This document shows, one piece after another, positions 13,687 through 20,675 of a stretch of DNA of 21,192 bases. Numbering within the stretch: position 1 is the first letter of the stretch; the number at the start of each line of letters is the position of its first letter. The DNA lies in the NCBI GenBank assembly GCA_045601465.1, contig JAZRZU010000123.1:1-21192 (forward strand), read 5' to 3'. The notes below the pieces were generated by a model, which worked only from the letters and a program-made list of their open reading frames with translations, searched no databases and had not been told where the DNA came from. The translations under genes were made by a program, and so were the position numbers. This DNA is from RGIG3009 sp045601465 (GTDB lineage Bacteria; Bacillota; Clostridia; Oscillospirales; Acutalibacteraceae).

Positions 13687-14654
13687 AAGACTTTGTTGTA
13701 GAACCCGCAACGAAATTCAGCTTTGAACCGGCTGATTTCGTACCTTTCAAAGACCGTGAGGTCTGCGAACGTGTTCGCAAAATGAGCGGCAAAGAATTGG
13801 AGCAGAGAGAAGCATGGTGGCATCCGGAATTTGAAGTTAAGGTTATGATGAATCCTCATCCGGTTCTCATCTCCACCCTGTTCACCCGCTTGAAGGCTGC
13901 TTCCGAAGCCGGCAAGACCTTTACCATGATTTTGGGCAATCCCGAACCGGATACATATATCCCGTTGGCACAGCTGATCAACTATTTCAAGGTTGACTGC
14001 TCCAAAGTACATTTGTTTGCAGAAGATGAGTGGGCGGATGATCAGGGCAACATCGCTCCGATCACTTACGAAGCCGGTTTTGCTCATTCCATGATCAAAT
14101 ATCTCTACTATCAGATTGATGAAAAATTGCGTATGCCAATGGAAAACGTACATTTCCCGACCAATGCAAACATCAAGGATTATTCCAAGATCATCAACGA
14201 TATTTCCGAAGGCGGCGCTGACATTGCTTCGACCTCTCCCGGTTGGGCAGGTCACATGGCTTTCGTTGACCCGATTCCGGAGTTTATCGGCAGCGGCGAC
14301 ATCGAAGAGTGGTTGAATCAACCTGCACAGTTGGTTAAACTGCATCCGATGACCATCATGCAGAACTCTTTGAACGGTACCTTCGGTCAGTCCGGTGACA
14401 TCGCAAACGTACCGCCCATGGCAGCAACCATCGGCCCGATCGACGTTATGCGTGCAAAAGAGCGTATCGAAGTTCATGCATTGGCTACCTGTGGCACCTT
14501 CTCTTCGTGGCAGAGAATGACTTCTCGTCTGTGCACTCACGGTCCTATCACACCGTATCTGCCCAGCACCATGTTGCAGACCAAGAAAACACAGGTCTAT
14601 ATCAGCGAAGAACTCGCAGCTCCCTTCGAATGCTGGGAGAAAGTCGGCTACTAA
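13683..14654 (+). CDS. NagB-like glucosamine-6-phosphate isomerase/deaminase family protein with altered active site
   Basis: A 323-aa protein of the glucosamine-6-phosphate isomerase/6-phosphogluconolactonase fold, larger than NagB (about 240-270 aa) because of an N-terminal extension of about 50 residues. The enolising Asp is present (Asp115 in FAEDEW, NagB NMDE). In the second motif the E. coli Asp141-Gly-His143-IAFN-Glu148 becomes Ala189-GHMAFV-Asp196: His191 stays, but the Asp is lost and the Glu shortened. These residues drive ring opening and ammonia release in NagB, so classical deaminase activity is doubtful. It may isomerise or deaminate another sugar phosphate. The gene overlaps the NagA-like stop by four bases, and AAGGAG lies in the end of nagA, so the products are needed together. 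Confidence 0.8.
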   Translation: MKDFVVEPATKFSFEPADFVPFKDREVCERVRKMSGKELEQREAWWHPEFEVKVMMNPHPVLISTLFTRLKAASEAGKTFTMILGNPEPDTYIPLAQLINYFKVDCSKVHLFAEDEWADDQGNIAPITYEAGFAHSMIKYLYYQIDEKLRMPMENVHFPTNANIKDYSKIINDISEGGADIASTSPGWAGHMAFVDPIPEFIGSGDIEEWLNQPAQLVKLHPMTIMQNSLNGTFGQSGDIANVPPMAATIGPIDVMRAKERIEVHALATCGTFSSWQRMTSRLCTHGPITPYLPSTMLQTKKTQVYISEELAAPFECWEKVGY

Positions 14655-14667
14655 TTATGTAAATGGC

Positions 14668-14698
14668 AAGGCTGCCACATCTCAGATGTGGCAGCCTT
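14668..14698 (+). other. Strong hairpin inside the operon, without T tract
   Basis: AAGGCTGCCACAT pairs perfectly with ATGTGGCAGCCTT around CTCAG. CCCCAAATTTT follows, not a T run. It lies in the 78-bp gap before the kinase gene and may stabilise the upstream mRNA or partly terminate transcription. Confidence 0.65.
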
Positions 14699-14732
14699 CC
14701 CCAAATTTTATCCTAATAGGGGAGGATACCCG

Positions 14733-16184
14733 ATGTATATTGGTGTGGATTTGGGCAGTACGAATTTGAAAGCTGCTCTGTATGACGAGGAATTAAATTG
14801 TATTGCCCAAAAAAGTGCGCCTGTTGAATATATTCGGCAGGGTGAATTTATTGAATTCGATGCACGGGCGTATTTTGATAGCCTTGTTATGATTTTAGGA
14901 CAACTGACAGCGGAACATCCGGTACAGGTACAACAGGTTGCGTTTACCGGTCAGGCGGAGTCGCTGGTGTGTTTAGATGCAAAGGGGACTCCTGTTTGTC
15001 ATGCGATTTCCTGGATGGACGAACGTTCTGTTCAGGAGTGCGCTTTTTTGGAAACGCAATTTTCAGCAGATGAATGTCATCGCATTACGGGACAGCAGGC
15101 AGTATTGCCGACCTGGCCGGCAACCAAAATTCTCTGGTTGCGGCATCATCGTCCTGAAATTTTTGAAAAAGTTGCAACCTATATGTTACTCAAAGACTAC
15201 GTTGTTTACTGCCTGACAGGCAAGAAAACGGCGGATATGTCCATTGCTACATTTTCTTTTTACTTTGACATTTATCGGAAATGTTATTGGACCAAAATGC
15301 TGGATGCCATTGGTATTTCCGAAGAAAAACTCCCCCCGCTGATAGAGCCCGGCACCATTGTCGGGACCGTTACCGATGAGATGGCTGCGGCAACGGGTCT
15401 TTCACCCGAAACGTGTGTGAATACCGGTACGCTGGACCATTTTGCGGGTATGATTGGCACCGGCAACACCGTCCCCGGTGGCATTACGCTGTCTACCGGC
15501 ACGACCATGGTGTTGGCAACGATGTCAGATGGCAAGCCTGACCCCGGTTGGGATATGGCGTTGCACTATGGCTTTTTGCCCGATACCTACGTTATGTTAC
15601 CGGTTATGGAAAGCGGTGGTGTGTGTCTGGATTGGTTCCGTCGCACCTGTATGGGGAATATAGATTACGATACCTTAAACAAAGACGTGTCCGAATCGCC
15701 CGAAACGGGGCTCCTGTTCCTACCGTACTTGGTGGGTACCAACGCTCCTGAATTTGATCGGGAAGCCACGGGCGTGTTTTTTGGACTTCGCCAAGAACAT
15801 ACGGCTGCCCAAATGGCCAAAGCGGTCATGGAAGGTGTGTGCTTTGTGTTGAGGAAAAACTGCGAAGATATTTTGTCCAAAGGTACGACTATATCCGGTA
15901 TTGTTGCAACCGGCGGCGGTGCGAAAAGCCCGGTGTGGTGCCAGTTGCAGGCGGATATTACGGGATTAACGGTGGATGTTCCGGCAGTGACCGAAGCGGC
16001 CTGTTTAGGTGTTGTGATGCTTGCCGCTTGGAAAGCGGGACGGTATGCCTCGCTGGAACAAGCTGCCGAGGGCGTCAAGATGGTACGCACTTACTCGCCG
16101 AATGTGAAACCGGAAGTGGAACAGAAATATCAAAAATTCTGTAAACTTTATCAAGCTGCTTTGGCGATTGCCAAGGATTTATAA
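14733..16184 (+). CDS. FGGY-family carbohydrate kinase (xylulokinase-like)
   Basis: A 483-aa sugar kinase of the FGGY family. The N-terminal phosphate-binding motif is IGVDLGSTNLKAALYD (3-18), the catalytic base is Asp235 in GTLDHFAGMIGTG, the adenosine and phosphate loops are LSTGTTMV (253-260) and ATGGGAKSPVWCQLQADI, and the sugar-side SWMDERS (93-99) resembles xylulokinase. I chose ATG 14733 because GGGGAGGA lies eight bases upstream; the frame also opens 15 codons earlier, inside the hairpin. It would phosphorylate an imported or released sugar, giving a phosphate to the NagA- and NagB-like enzymes. FGGY kinases normally act on ketoses, polyols or deoxyhexuloses, not N-acetylhexosamines, so its pairing with NagA-like enzyme is unusual. 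A 13-bp gap to the next gene suggests coupling. Confidence 0.88.
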   Translation: MYIGVDLGSTNLKAALYDEELNCIAQKSAPVEYIRQGEFIEFDARAYFDSLVMILGQLTAEHPVQVQQVAFTGQAESLVCLDAKGTPVCHAISWMDERSVQECAFLETQFSADECHRITGQQAVLPTWPATKILWLRHHRPEIFEKVATYMLLKDYVVYCLTGKKTADMSIATFSFYFDIYRKCYWTKMLDAIGISEEKLPPLIEPGTIVGTVTDEMAAATGLSPETCVNTGTLDHFAGMIGTGNTVPGGITLSTGTTMVLATMSDGKPDPGWDMALHYGFLPDTYVMLPVMESGGVCLDWFRRTCMGNIDYDTLNKDVSESPETGLLFLPYLVGTNAPEFDREATGVFFGLRQEHTAAQMAKAVMEGVCFVLRKNCEDILSKGTTISGIVATGGGAKSPVWCQLQADITGLTVDVPAVTEAACLGVVMLAAWKAGRYASLEQAAEGVKMVRTYSPNVKPEVEQKYQKFCKLYQAALAIAKDL

Positions 16185-16197
16185 GAGGACGGTTTAT

Positions 16198-16803
16198 ATG
16201 AGAACCTATACCATTCAAAAAGTACAGGGCAAACCGGATTGGAGCACCGTTCCGATCATGCCCATTGATACGCTGTTGTGGACGGATGAGATCGATGTGT
16301 CTGCGCAAGCGCAGATTTGTTGGGACGACGAGGCGCTTTACCTGCGAATGGAAGCGATTGAACCGCACATCCGCATGGAGGGAACCGACGTGCTGTCTGA
16401 GGTTTGTGAGGATAGTTGCCTCGAATTCTTTTTCCGCCCGACTGAACGTTTGAATTATTTTAATATTGAAATGAACCCCAACGGTGCGGTGTATTTTGGT
16501 TATGGTTGTGAACTGGGCGTTCCCGGCCTAGTGCGTTTAGTACCGGAAGAACGGGAAACGCTGTTTGGACAACGAGTCACGTTCACGTCAAACGGTTGGG
16601 TGCTGACCTATCGTATCCCGTTTTATTTCATTAAGCGCTTTTTCCCGGAATTTCGGGCAGGAGAAGGGGTCCGGATGTATGCCAATGCATATAAATGCGG
16701 GGATAAAACGGTGAAGCCACATTTCTTATCATGGAATCCTGTGCTTTCCGAAACTCCCAGTTTTCATCGTATGCAAGACTTCGGTTGCCTGATTTTTGGA
16801 TGA
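16198..16803 (+). CDS. CBM9-like carbohydrate-binding protein, cytoplasmic
   Basis: A 201-aa protein similar to the carbohydrate-binding family 9-like domain (DOMON/CBM9 fold). The marks are LLWTDEIDVSAQAQICWDDEALYLRMEAIEPHIRM in the first half, DSCLEFFFRPTERLNYFNIEMNPNGAVYFGYG in the middle and WVLTYRIPFYFIKRFFP followed by RMYANAYKCG...HFLSWNPV near the end. There is no signal peptide or membrane segment, so it should be cytoplasmic, unlike the secreted CBM9 domains of xylanases. AGAGGA precedes ATG 16198. It sits 13 bp after the kinase and likely shares its mRNA. It could be a sugar-binding accessory or an unrecognised enzyme; the sequence gives no catalytic motif I can name. Confidence 0.72.
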   Translation: MRTYTIQKVQGKPDWSTVPIMPIDTLLWTDEIDVSAQAQICWDDEALYLRMEAIEPHIRMEGTDVLSEVCEDSCLEFFFRPTERLNYFNIEMNPNGAVYFGYGCELGVPGLVRLVPEERETLFGQRVTFTSNGWVLTYRIPFYFIKRFFPEFRAGEGVRMYANAYKCGDKTVKPHFLSWNPVLSETPSFHRMQDFGCLIFG

Positions 16804-16860
16804 TTTTACGAGGACCTGAACAGTTTTTTGTGAATTCATAGAAAAATGTTGTTTTTATCA

Positions 16861-16889
16861 TTTACAATCGTATAGTAAAGGTGTATAAT
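16861..16889 (+). promoter_or_regulatory. Promoter of the MFS transporter gene
   Basis: TTTACA (16861-16866) and TATAAT (16884-16889) at 17-bp spacing. It gives a leader of about 85 bases. Confidence 0.75.
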
Positions 16890-16894
16890 CCCCG

Positions 16895-16917
16895 TGACAC
16901 GTGCCTTTTGACATGTG
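16895..16917 (+). promoter_or_regulatory. Direct-repeat operator candidate at the MFS transcription start
   Basis: TGACACGTG (16895-16903) and TGACATGTG (16909-16917) are near-identical nonamers 14 bp apart, at the predicted start site. Each contains a palindrome (CACGTG, ACATGT). The position suits a repressor that controls the transporter separately from the enzymes. Confidence 0.4.
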
Positions 16918-16981
16918 GCAACGTTTCTCCTTAAACTTGTGACGCCCTTTTGCATTCAGGCAGCTGAAGAGAGGTATGGAC

Positions 16982-18235
16982 ATGAGAGAGAAGATAAAGG
17001 CAAATTATTATTGGGTGATTGCGGCGGTTTCCTTGCTTACCTTAACGATTGTTGGTGGCATCGGAAACGGCCTGTTTGGGATCGTACTGATTCCCATTAC
17101 CGAGTCTTTTGAAATTTCACGGGGGGATTATTCTCTCATAACGTTATTGCGAAGTTTGGCATCCTTCGGTATCAACCTGTTTTCGGGTTTGTTGCTGATA
17201 AAATTTGGATATCGCAAATTGGTATCGGCAACCTTAATTGTTTCTGCTGTCGGATTCTGTTTAGCCGCTGTAACCGAAAGCTTGACGGTATTCTCCGTAG
17301 CGGGTGTATTGCAAGGCATGTATACCCTATGCAACATCGCCGGATGTACGCGGCTTTTAGGCAGTTGGTTTCATCGCCATTATGGGCTTATAACAGGTAT
17401 CGTAACATCCTCAACCGGCTTGGGCGGTGCTCTGTTTAGTATCATTCTCTCCGACATAACCGTGAATTCCGGTTGGAGAAGCACGTTTTTTGCGACAGCA
17501 TTCTTTTTCTTGATCGTTATGGTGTTAACGGCGTTGTTTGTTCGTGATACACCAGAATCGATGGGGCTGAAACCTTACGGTGAAGGCGAGAGCGTGCAAG
17601 GCCATAAAAAAAGAGTGCCACAGGATCAATGGCCCGGCTTTTTTATGGCAGAACTCCGCAAAAAACCGGTTTTCTATTTGTTGATTATCGGTACGTTTCT
17701 TTCCAGCGGCTGTTGCTATATGGTGTATTTCGTGTTAGTGCCCCATATTCAGGATTGCGGTATGAGCGCTGAGCTTGCTGCTCGAGTACAGAGCATTATG
17801 TTGTTCACGTTGGCGGTTGCCAAGCTAATTTTTGGGTATTTGAGTGATAAAATCGGCGCCAAAGCAGTAACGATGATTGCTCTTGTTGCCAATACGATAT
17901 CGCTTGTGCTGCTGGCCGAGATCAACGGACCAGTATCCACCTACGTGGCGGCAGTGGTATATTCGATTGCCATTCTCCTTACCGCTTTTATTCCTCAAAT
18001 CTTGGTTCCCAGTCTGTTTGGCTATCGTTCCGGTACTGAGTCAATGGGTATTGTTGTTTCCATGATTTCCGCAGCGAATATGATCGGCACCCCGATAACT
18101 AATTTGTTGGGTGATGCGATTGGTTCCTATCGTCCCGTTTTCCGGGGAACTGCGTTGGTTTCGGTCGGTGTTATTGTGCTGTATGTGGTGATATACGCCT
18201 TGGCTGCGAAGGAGCGCAAACAACAAACAGCATGA
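16982..18235 (+). CDS. MFS transporter (oxalate/formate antiporter-like or sugar permease)
   Basis: A 417-aa major facilitator protein with about twelve membrane helices and a charged central loop (GEGESVQGHKKRVPQDQW). The conserved MFS motif after helix 2 is IKFGYRKL and the second-half equivalent is GYLSDKIGAKAV. The PESMGLKPYG segment at the end of the N-half is typical of the monocarboxylate/oxalate:formate antiporter-like branch. ATG 16982 is preferred over ATG 16976 because GAGAGG ends one base before the earlier codon but seven before this one. It has its own promoter and is followed by the SHOCT-like and GH20 genes, so it likely imports the substrate of the locus. No ABC or PTS components are present. 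The substrate is inferred from context. Confidence 0.88.
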   Translation: MREKIKANYYWVIAAVSLLTLTIVGGIGNGLFGIVLIPITESFEISRGDYSLITLLRSLASFGINLFSGLLLIKFGYRKLVSATLIVSAVGFCLAAVTESLTVFSVAGVLQGMYTLCNIAGCTRLLGSWFHRHYGLITGIVTSSTGLGGALFSIILSDITVNSGWRSTFFATAFFFLIVMVLTALFVRDTPESMGLKPYGEGESVQGHKKRVPQDQWPGFFMAELRKKPVFYLLIIGTFLSSGCCYMVYFVLVPHIQDCGMSAELAARVQSIMLFTLAVAKLIFGYLSDKIGAKAVTMIALVANTISLVLLAEINGPVSTYVAAVVYSIAILLTAFIPQILVPSLFGYRSGTESMGIVVSMISAANMIGTPITNLLGDAIGSYRPVFRGTALVSVGVIVLYVVIYALAAKERKQQTA

Positions 18236-18320
18236 CTTTTATCTCATTTCCAATGGGAGATGTCTTATAAGCTTAGAAAGGCTTTTGTAGAATAATGCAT
18301 TTTTCGTATCTGCCTCTTTT

Positions 18321-18360
18321 CGTTTTGCAAAACGGCTGTTTAGCATGAACGCTTGCAAGC
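18321..18360 (+). promoter_or_regulatory. Twin palindromes upstream of the SHOCT-like/GH20 genes
   Basis: CGTTTTGCAAAACG (18321-18334) is a perfect 14-bp palindrome and GCTTGCAAGC (18351-18360) a perfect 10-bp one. Both are centred on TTGCAA, 28 bp apart. They lie between the MFS stop and the small gene and could be operator sites. No clear sigma-A promoter was found here. Confidence 0.45.
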
Positions 18361-18394
18361 TGGCCCATACTATTGATGGCAGAAAGGAGAATGT

Positions 18395-18556
18395 ATGGGC
18401 AACGAGAACACGATTAAATCAGATGGCTTAGCAGAAGAACTTCGCTTAATGTATTATAACCGATATTTGTTGGATAATCGGGTGATTACGGAGCGAGAAC
18501 ACACACGCATGTATACCAATATTCTTGCCAAACACGCAAGTGCACCAAAAAAATGA
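18395..18556 (+). CDS. Small SHOCT-like helical protein
   Basis: A 53-aa protein with a good AAGGAGA site (18384-18390) before ATG 18395. Residues 13-50 read LAEELRLMYYNRYLLDNRVITEREHTRMYTNILAKH: a helix, a short turn (DNRVIT) and a second helix. This matches the SHOCT-type short C-terminal domain layout (L..LY..G.IT..EY) seen in many oligomerising proteins and in small proteins of Clostridia. The domain normally follows another domain, but here it is alone. It lies 78 bp before the GH20 gene and 160 bp after the transporter, so it may assist either one or be an independent regulator. The assignment rests on the helix-turn-helix pattern and is moderate; coding potential is supported by the ribosome-binding site. 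Confidence 0.6.
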   Translation: MGNENTIKSDGLAEELRLMYYNRYLLDNRVITEREHTRMYTNILAKHASAPKK

Positions 18557-18585
18557 ATGCCAGAATAAACGTCATCTTTTGTGGT

Positions 18586-18603
18586 CGGCACAGCAATGTG
18601 CCG
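18586..18603 (+). other. Hairpin with GCAA tetraloop before GH20 gene
   Basis: CGGCACA pairs with TGTGCCG around a GNRA tetraloop (GCAA). CTTACATAATAAGGG follows, so it is not an efficient terminator. It lies between the small gene and GH20 and may be an mRNA processing or stability element. Confidence 0.5.
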
Positions 18604-18633
18604 CTTACATAATAAGGGAAGGGATGCGAACAT

Positions 18634-20238
18634 ATGATTTTTACACGATTTAAAAACAGAACTTACCGAGATGGGATATGCCATATTCCCAACGTGATTA
18701 CGTGTAAGGCAGAGGAAGGCCTTGCGCAGACAGCGTTGAAAGGTTTTTTGGTGCTGCATCCGAAAGCGGTTTGCGTTACCGATATCGAGCAGGATTGTTT
18801 TGTTGAGTTTAAAAATGATACAGCCTGCGATGCAAAGAGTGAACAATATAAACTCGAAATTTCCGAGAACAAAATTGTGGTGTATTGCCAAGACGAACGT
18901 GGCGGTATTAACGGCGCTGCTACGGTTGCGCTGTTGTTGTGTAGCGGGGAGATTCAAACCGGCGAAATTGTAGACTATCCCGATTGCGCTTATCGTTCTT
19001 TTATGATTGATATGGCACGTGGGCTTCCTAATATGGAGGATATTAAAAACACCATTATTTCGATGGGGCTTTCCAAATTAAATCATTTACATCTCCATTT
19101 GATGGACTCCAAAGGCATTTGCTATAAATCCCATGCGCTGAGCAAGCTTGGATGCGCTGTGGGCGGACAATTTGAGATTGCAGATCTTCAAGAAATTATC
19201 GAGCTGTGTCAGACTTTAAAAATTACCATTGTACCCGAAATCGAAATGCCGGCTCATGCAAAAGCCATTGTCAAAGCGTATCCCGAACTGGCCTGTGATA
19301 CAGACCCGGACTGCCATTGGACGGTATGCCCCGGCGTAGAAGCAACGTGGACGTATTATGAGCGACTGATACAAGAGGTGGCATCTATTTTCCCGGATGA
19401 GTACATTCATATCGGGTCGGATGAATTGGAGTTTGCCGATGTACCCAAACTCAATCAGCTTTGTTTTTGGGACAGCTGTCAAGCTTGCAAGCAGCTTCGT
19501 GAAAGAGAAGGCTTGGCGGATAGACAAGCACAGTTCTACTATGTTGTCAATCGTATGTATGACATCGTCAAACAGCATGGTAAAAAAATGATGATGTGGA
19601 ACGATCAAATTGACGTTTCCAAAGACGTGCCGCTTGACCGTGATATTTTAGTTGAATTTTGGAGAGTTGCCGAGCCGGGAAGAGGGCCTTATGAAAATTG
19701 CTCGATGGCCGGGTTGCTTGAAAAAGGATTCCGTGTGATCAATGCCGATTATCCGCACACGTATTGTGATCTTGAAGAATATATGACCCCTGAGAAATTA
19801 CACGACTGGAACCCCACTGTTCGGCCCGCTGTACCAGATGAATATAAACAGCAGATCATCGGCGGCGAAGCGTGTGCATGGGAGTTCGGTAATGTTGAAA
19901 ACTATCCGTTCTATTCGGTTACCGCTGCACCGGCGATCATGCTCTTTGGGGATAAGGTGTGGGATTTCAAGGATCGTCCGTATACCGATGCCGATAGAAC
20001 GTTGATGGCGGAATATCTGTTTGGAGCCAAACCGCAAAACGATATCTTATCGTGTATCGGTTCGTTGATCCCGCCTCGTGAAGCAAAGCGGTATACCTAT
20101 GTTGATAACGTTCCGGCGGAGCTTATCAATCGCTGTATTGCAGAGTTAGAGGGTTGTGAAAAACCGCACTATCAGCATAATGCCAAAGCTTTTGTAGAAC
20201 AGTTGCGTAAGATCGCAGAAGCACAATCAAATTCATAA
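18634..20238 (+). CDS. GH20 beta-N-acetylhexosaminidase, cytoplasmic
   Basis: A 534-aa glycoside hydrolase family 20 enzyme. The N-terminal about 115 residues form the GH20b-like accessory domain (DERGGINGAATVALLLCSG). The barrel starts at YRSFMIDMARGLP (120-132) with NHLHLHLMDSKG (150-161), VPEIEMPAHAKAI (200-212) and the catalytic pair Asp263-Glu264 in YIHIGSDELEF. The oxazoline-forming aspartate of substrate-assisted catalysis precedes Glu264. MMMWNDQ (319-325) and LVEFWR line the active site. No signal peptide, membrane helix or wall anchor is present, so it acts on an imported oligosaccharide or glycoside and releases GlcNAc or GalNAc for the NagA-like step. ATG 18634 has a rather distant purine-rich site (GGGAAGGG). 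The gene closes the plus-strand run. Confidence 0.92.
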   Translation: MIFTRFKNRTYRDGICHIPNVITCKAEEGLAQTALKGFLVLHPKAVCVTDIEQDCFVEFKNDTACDAKSEQYKLEISENKIVVYCQDERGGINGAATVALLLCSGEIQTGEIVDYPDCAYRSFMIDMARGLPNMEDIKNTIISMGLSKLNHLHLHLMDSKGICYKSHALSKLGCAVGGQFEIADLQEIIELCQTLKITIVPEIEMPAHAKAIVKAYPELACDTDPDCHWTVCPGVEATWTYYERLIQEVASIFPDEYIHIGSDELEFADVPKLNQLCFWDSCQACKQLREREGLADRQAQFYYVVNRMYDIVKQHGKKMMMWNDQIDVSKDVPLDRDILVEFWRVAEPGRGPYENCSMAGLLEKGFRVINADYPHTYCDLEEYMTPEKLHDWNPTVRPAVPDEYKQQIIGGEACAWEFGNVENYPFYSVTAAPAIMLFGDKVWDFKDRPYTDADRTLMAEYLFGAKPQNDILSCIGSLIPPREAKRYTYVDNVPAELINRCIAELEGCEKPHYQHNAKAFVEQLRKIAEAQSNS

Positions 20239-20246
20239 ACTACAAA

Positions 20247-20276
20247 CGGCACGAACGGAAACCGTTCGTGCCGCTA
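20247..20276 (+). terminator. Hairpin after GH20 and the converging spore-protein gene
   Basis: CGGCACGAACGG pairs perfectly with CCGTTCGTGCCG around AAA. The T run is weak (CTACTATTATA), so it may act mainly as a barrier for both converging genes. Confidence 0.7.
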
Positions 20277-20279
20277 CTA

Positions 20280-20534
20280 TTATATGACGAGTTTCACCGT
20301 ATAAGTAAAATCTTTTTTATGTCCGTCTACCCAGCGGTAATTGCGGCTGAATTTCAGTTGATGTACGGGACAGATGTTATTGACCATTTGGCCACCGATA
20401 GAACCGGCCTGTTTCGCAGTTAAGTCACCATTGTAACCCTGTTTCAAGGTCACGCCAACTTCGTTAGCAGCTTCCATCTTGAAACGGTTGAGGCCTTCAC
20501 GAGCCTCGGGAACCATGCTGTTCTTGTTCGACAT
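20280..20534 (-). CDS. Alpha/beta-type small acid-soluble spore protein, C-terminally extended
   Basis: An 84-aa SASP. The family signature fills residues 8-52: VPEAREGLNRFKMEAANEVGV, then GYNGDLTAKQAGSIGGQMV. The E-x-A-x-E stretch (KMEAANEVGV) matches the cleavage region for germination protease GPR. Known function: it coats DNA in the forespore and gives resistance to UV and heat. Most family members end soon after GGxMV; this one continues with about 30 aromatic and basic residues (CPVHQLKFSRNYRWVDGHK...). The ATG at 20534 follows GAGAGGTG. It is strong evidence that the organism makes spores. It is transcribed toward GH20 and appears unrelated to the sugar genes. Confidence 0.93.
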   Translation of the reverse strand: MSNKNSMVPEAREGLNRFKMEAANEVGVTLKQGYNGDLTAKQAGSIGGQMVNNICPVHQLKFSRNYRWVDGHKKDFTYTVKLVI

Positions 20535-20561
20535 ACTCTTACACCTCTCAAAACAAAATTT

Positions 20562-20591
20562 TATTTTCGCCTAAACGTATCTTGCGTTTGC
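20562..20591 (-). promoter_or_regulatory. Possible forespore (sigma-F/G-like) promoter of the spore protein gene
   Basis: On the minus strand GGCGAAAATA (20571-20562) fits the GGnnAnAmTR form of sigma-F-type -10 boxes, and GCAAA (20591-20587), 15 bp upstream, is a near match to GYWTA. Sequence match only. Confidence 0.35.
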
Positions 20592-20675
20592 AGTAGTAGT
20601 GTTTGTCCAAGTTATCGGAAAATGTGTGTTAATTTCTTCAAGGATTTCGTTTTTTTGGCAGTTTTTGCGCTACCT

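Noticed and set aside
18236..18394. CRISPR-like or tandem repeats after the MFS gene
   Set aside because: Only two palindromes of different length are present, with no regular repeat-spacer pattern.
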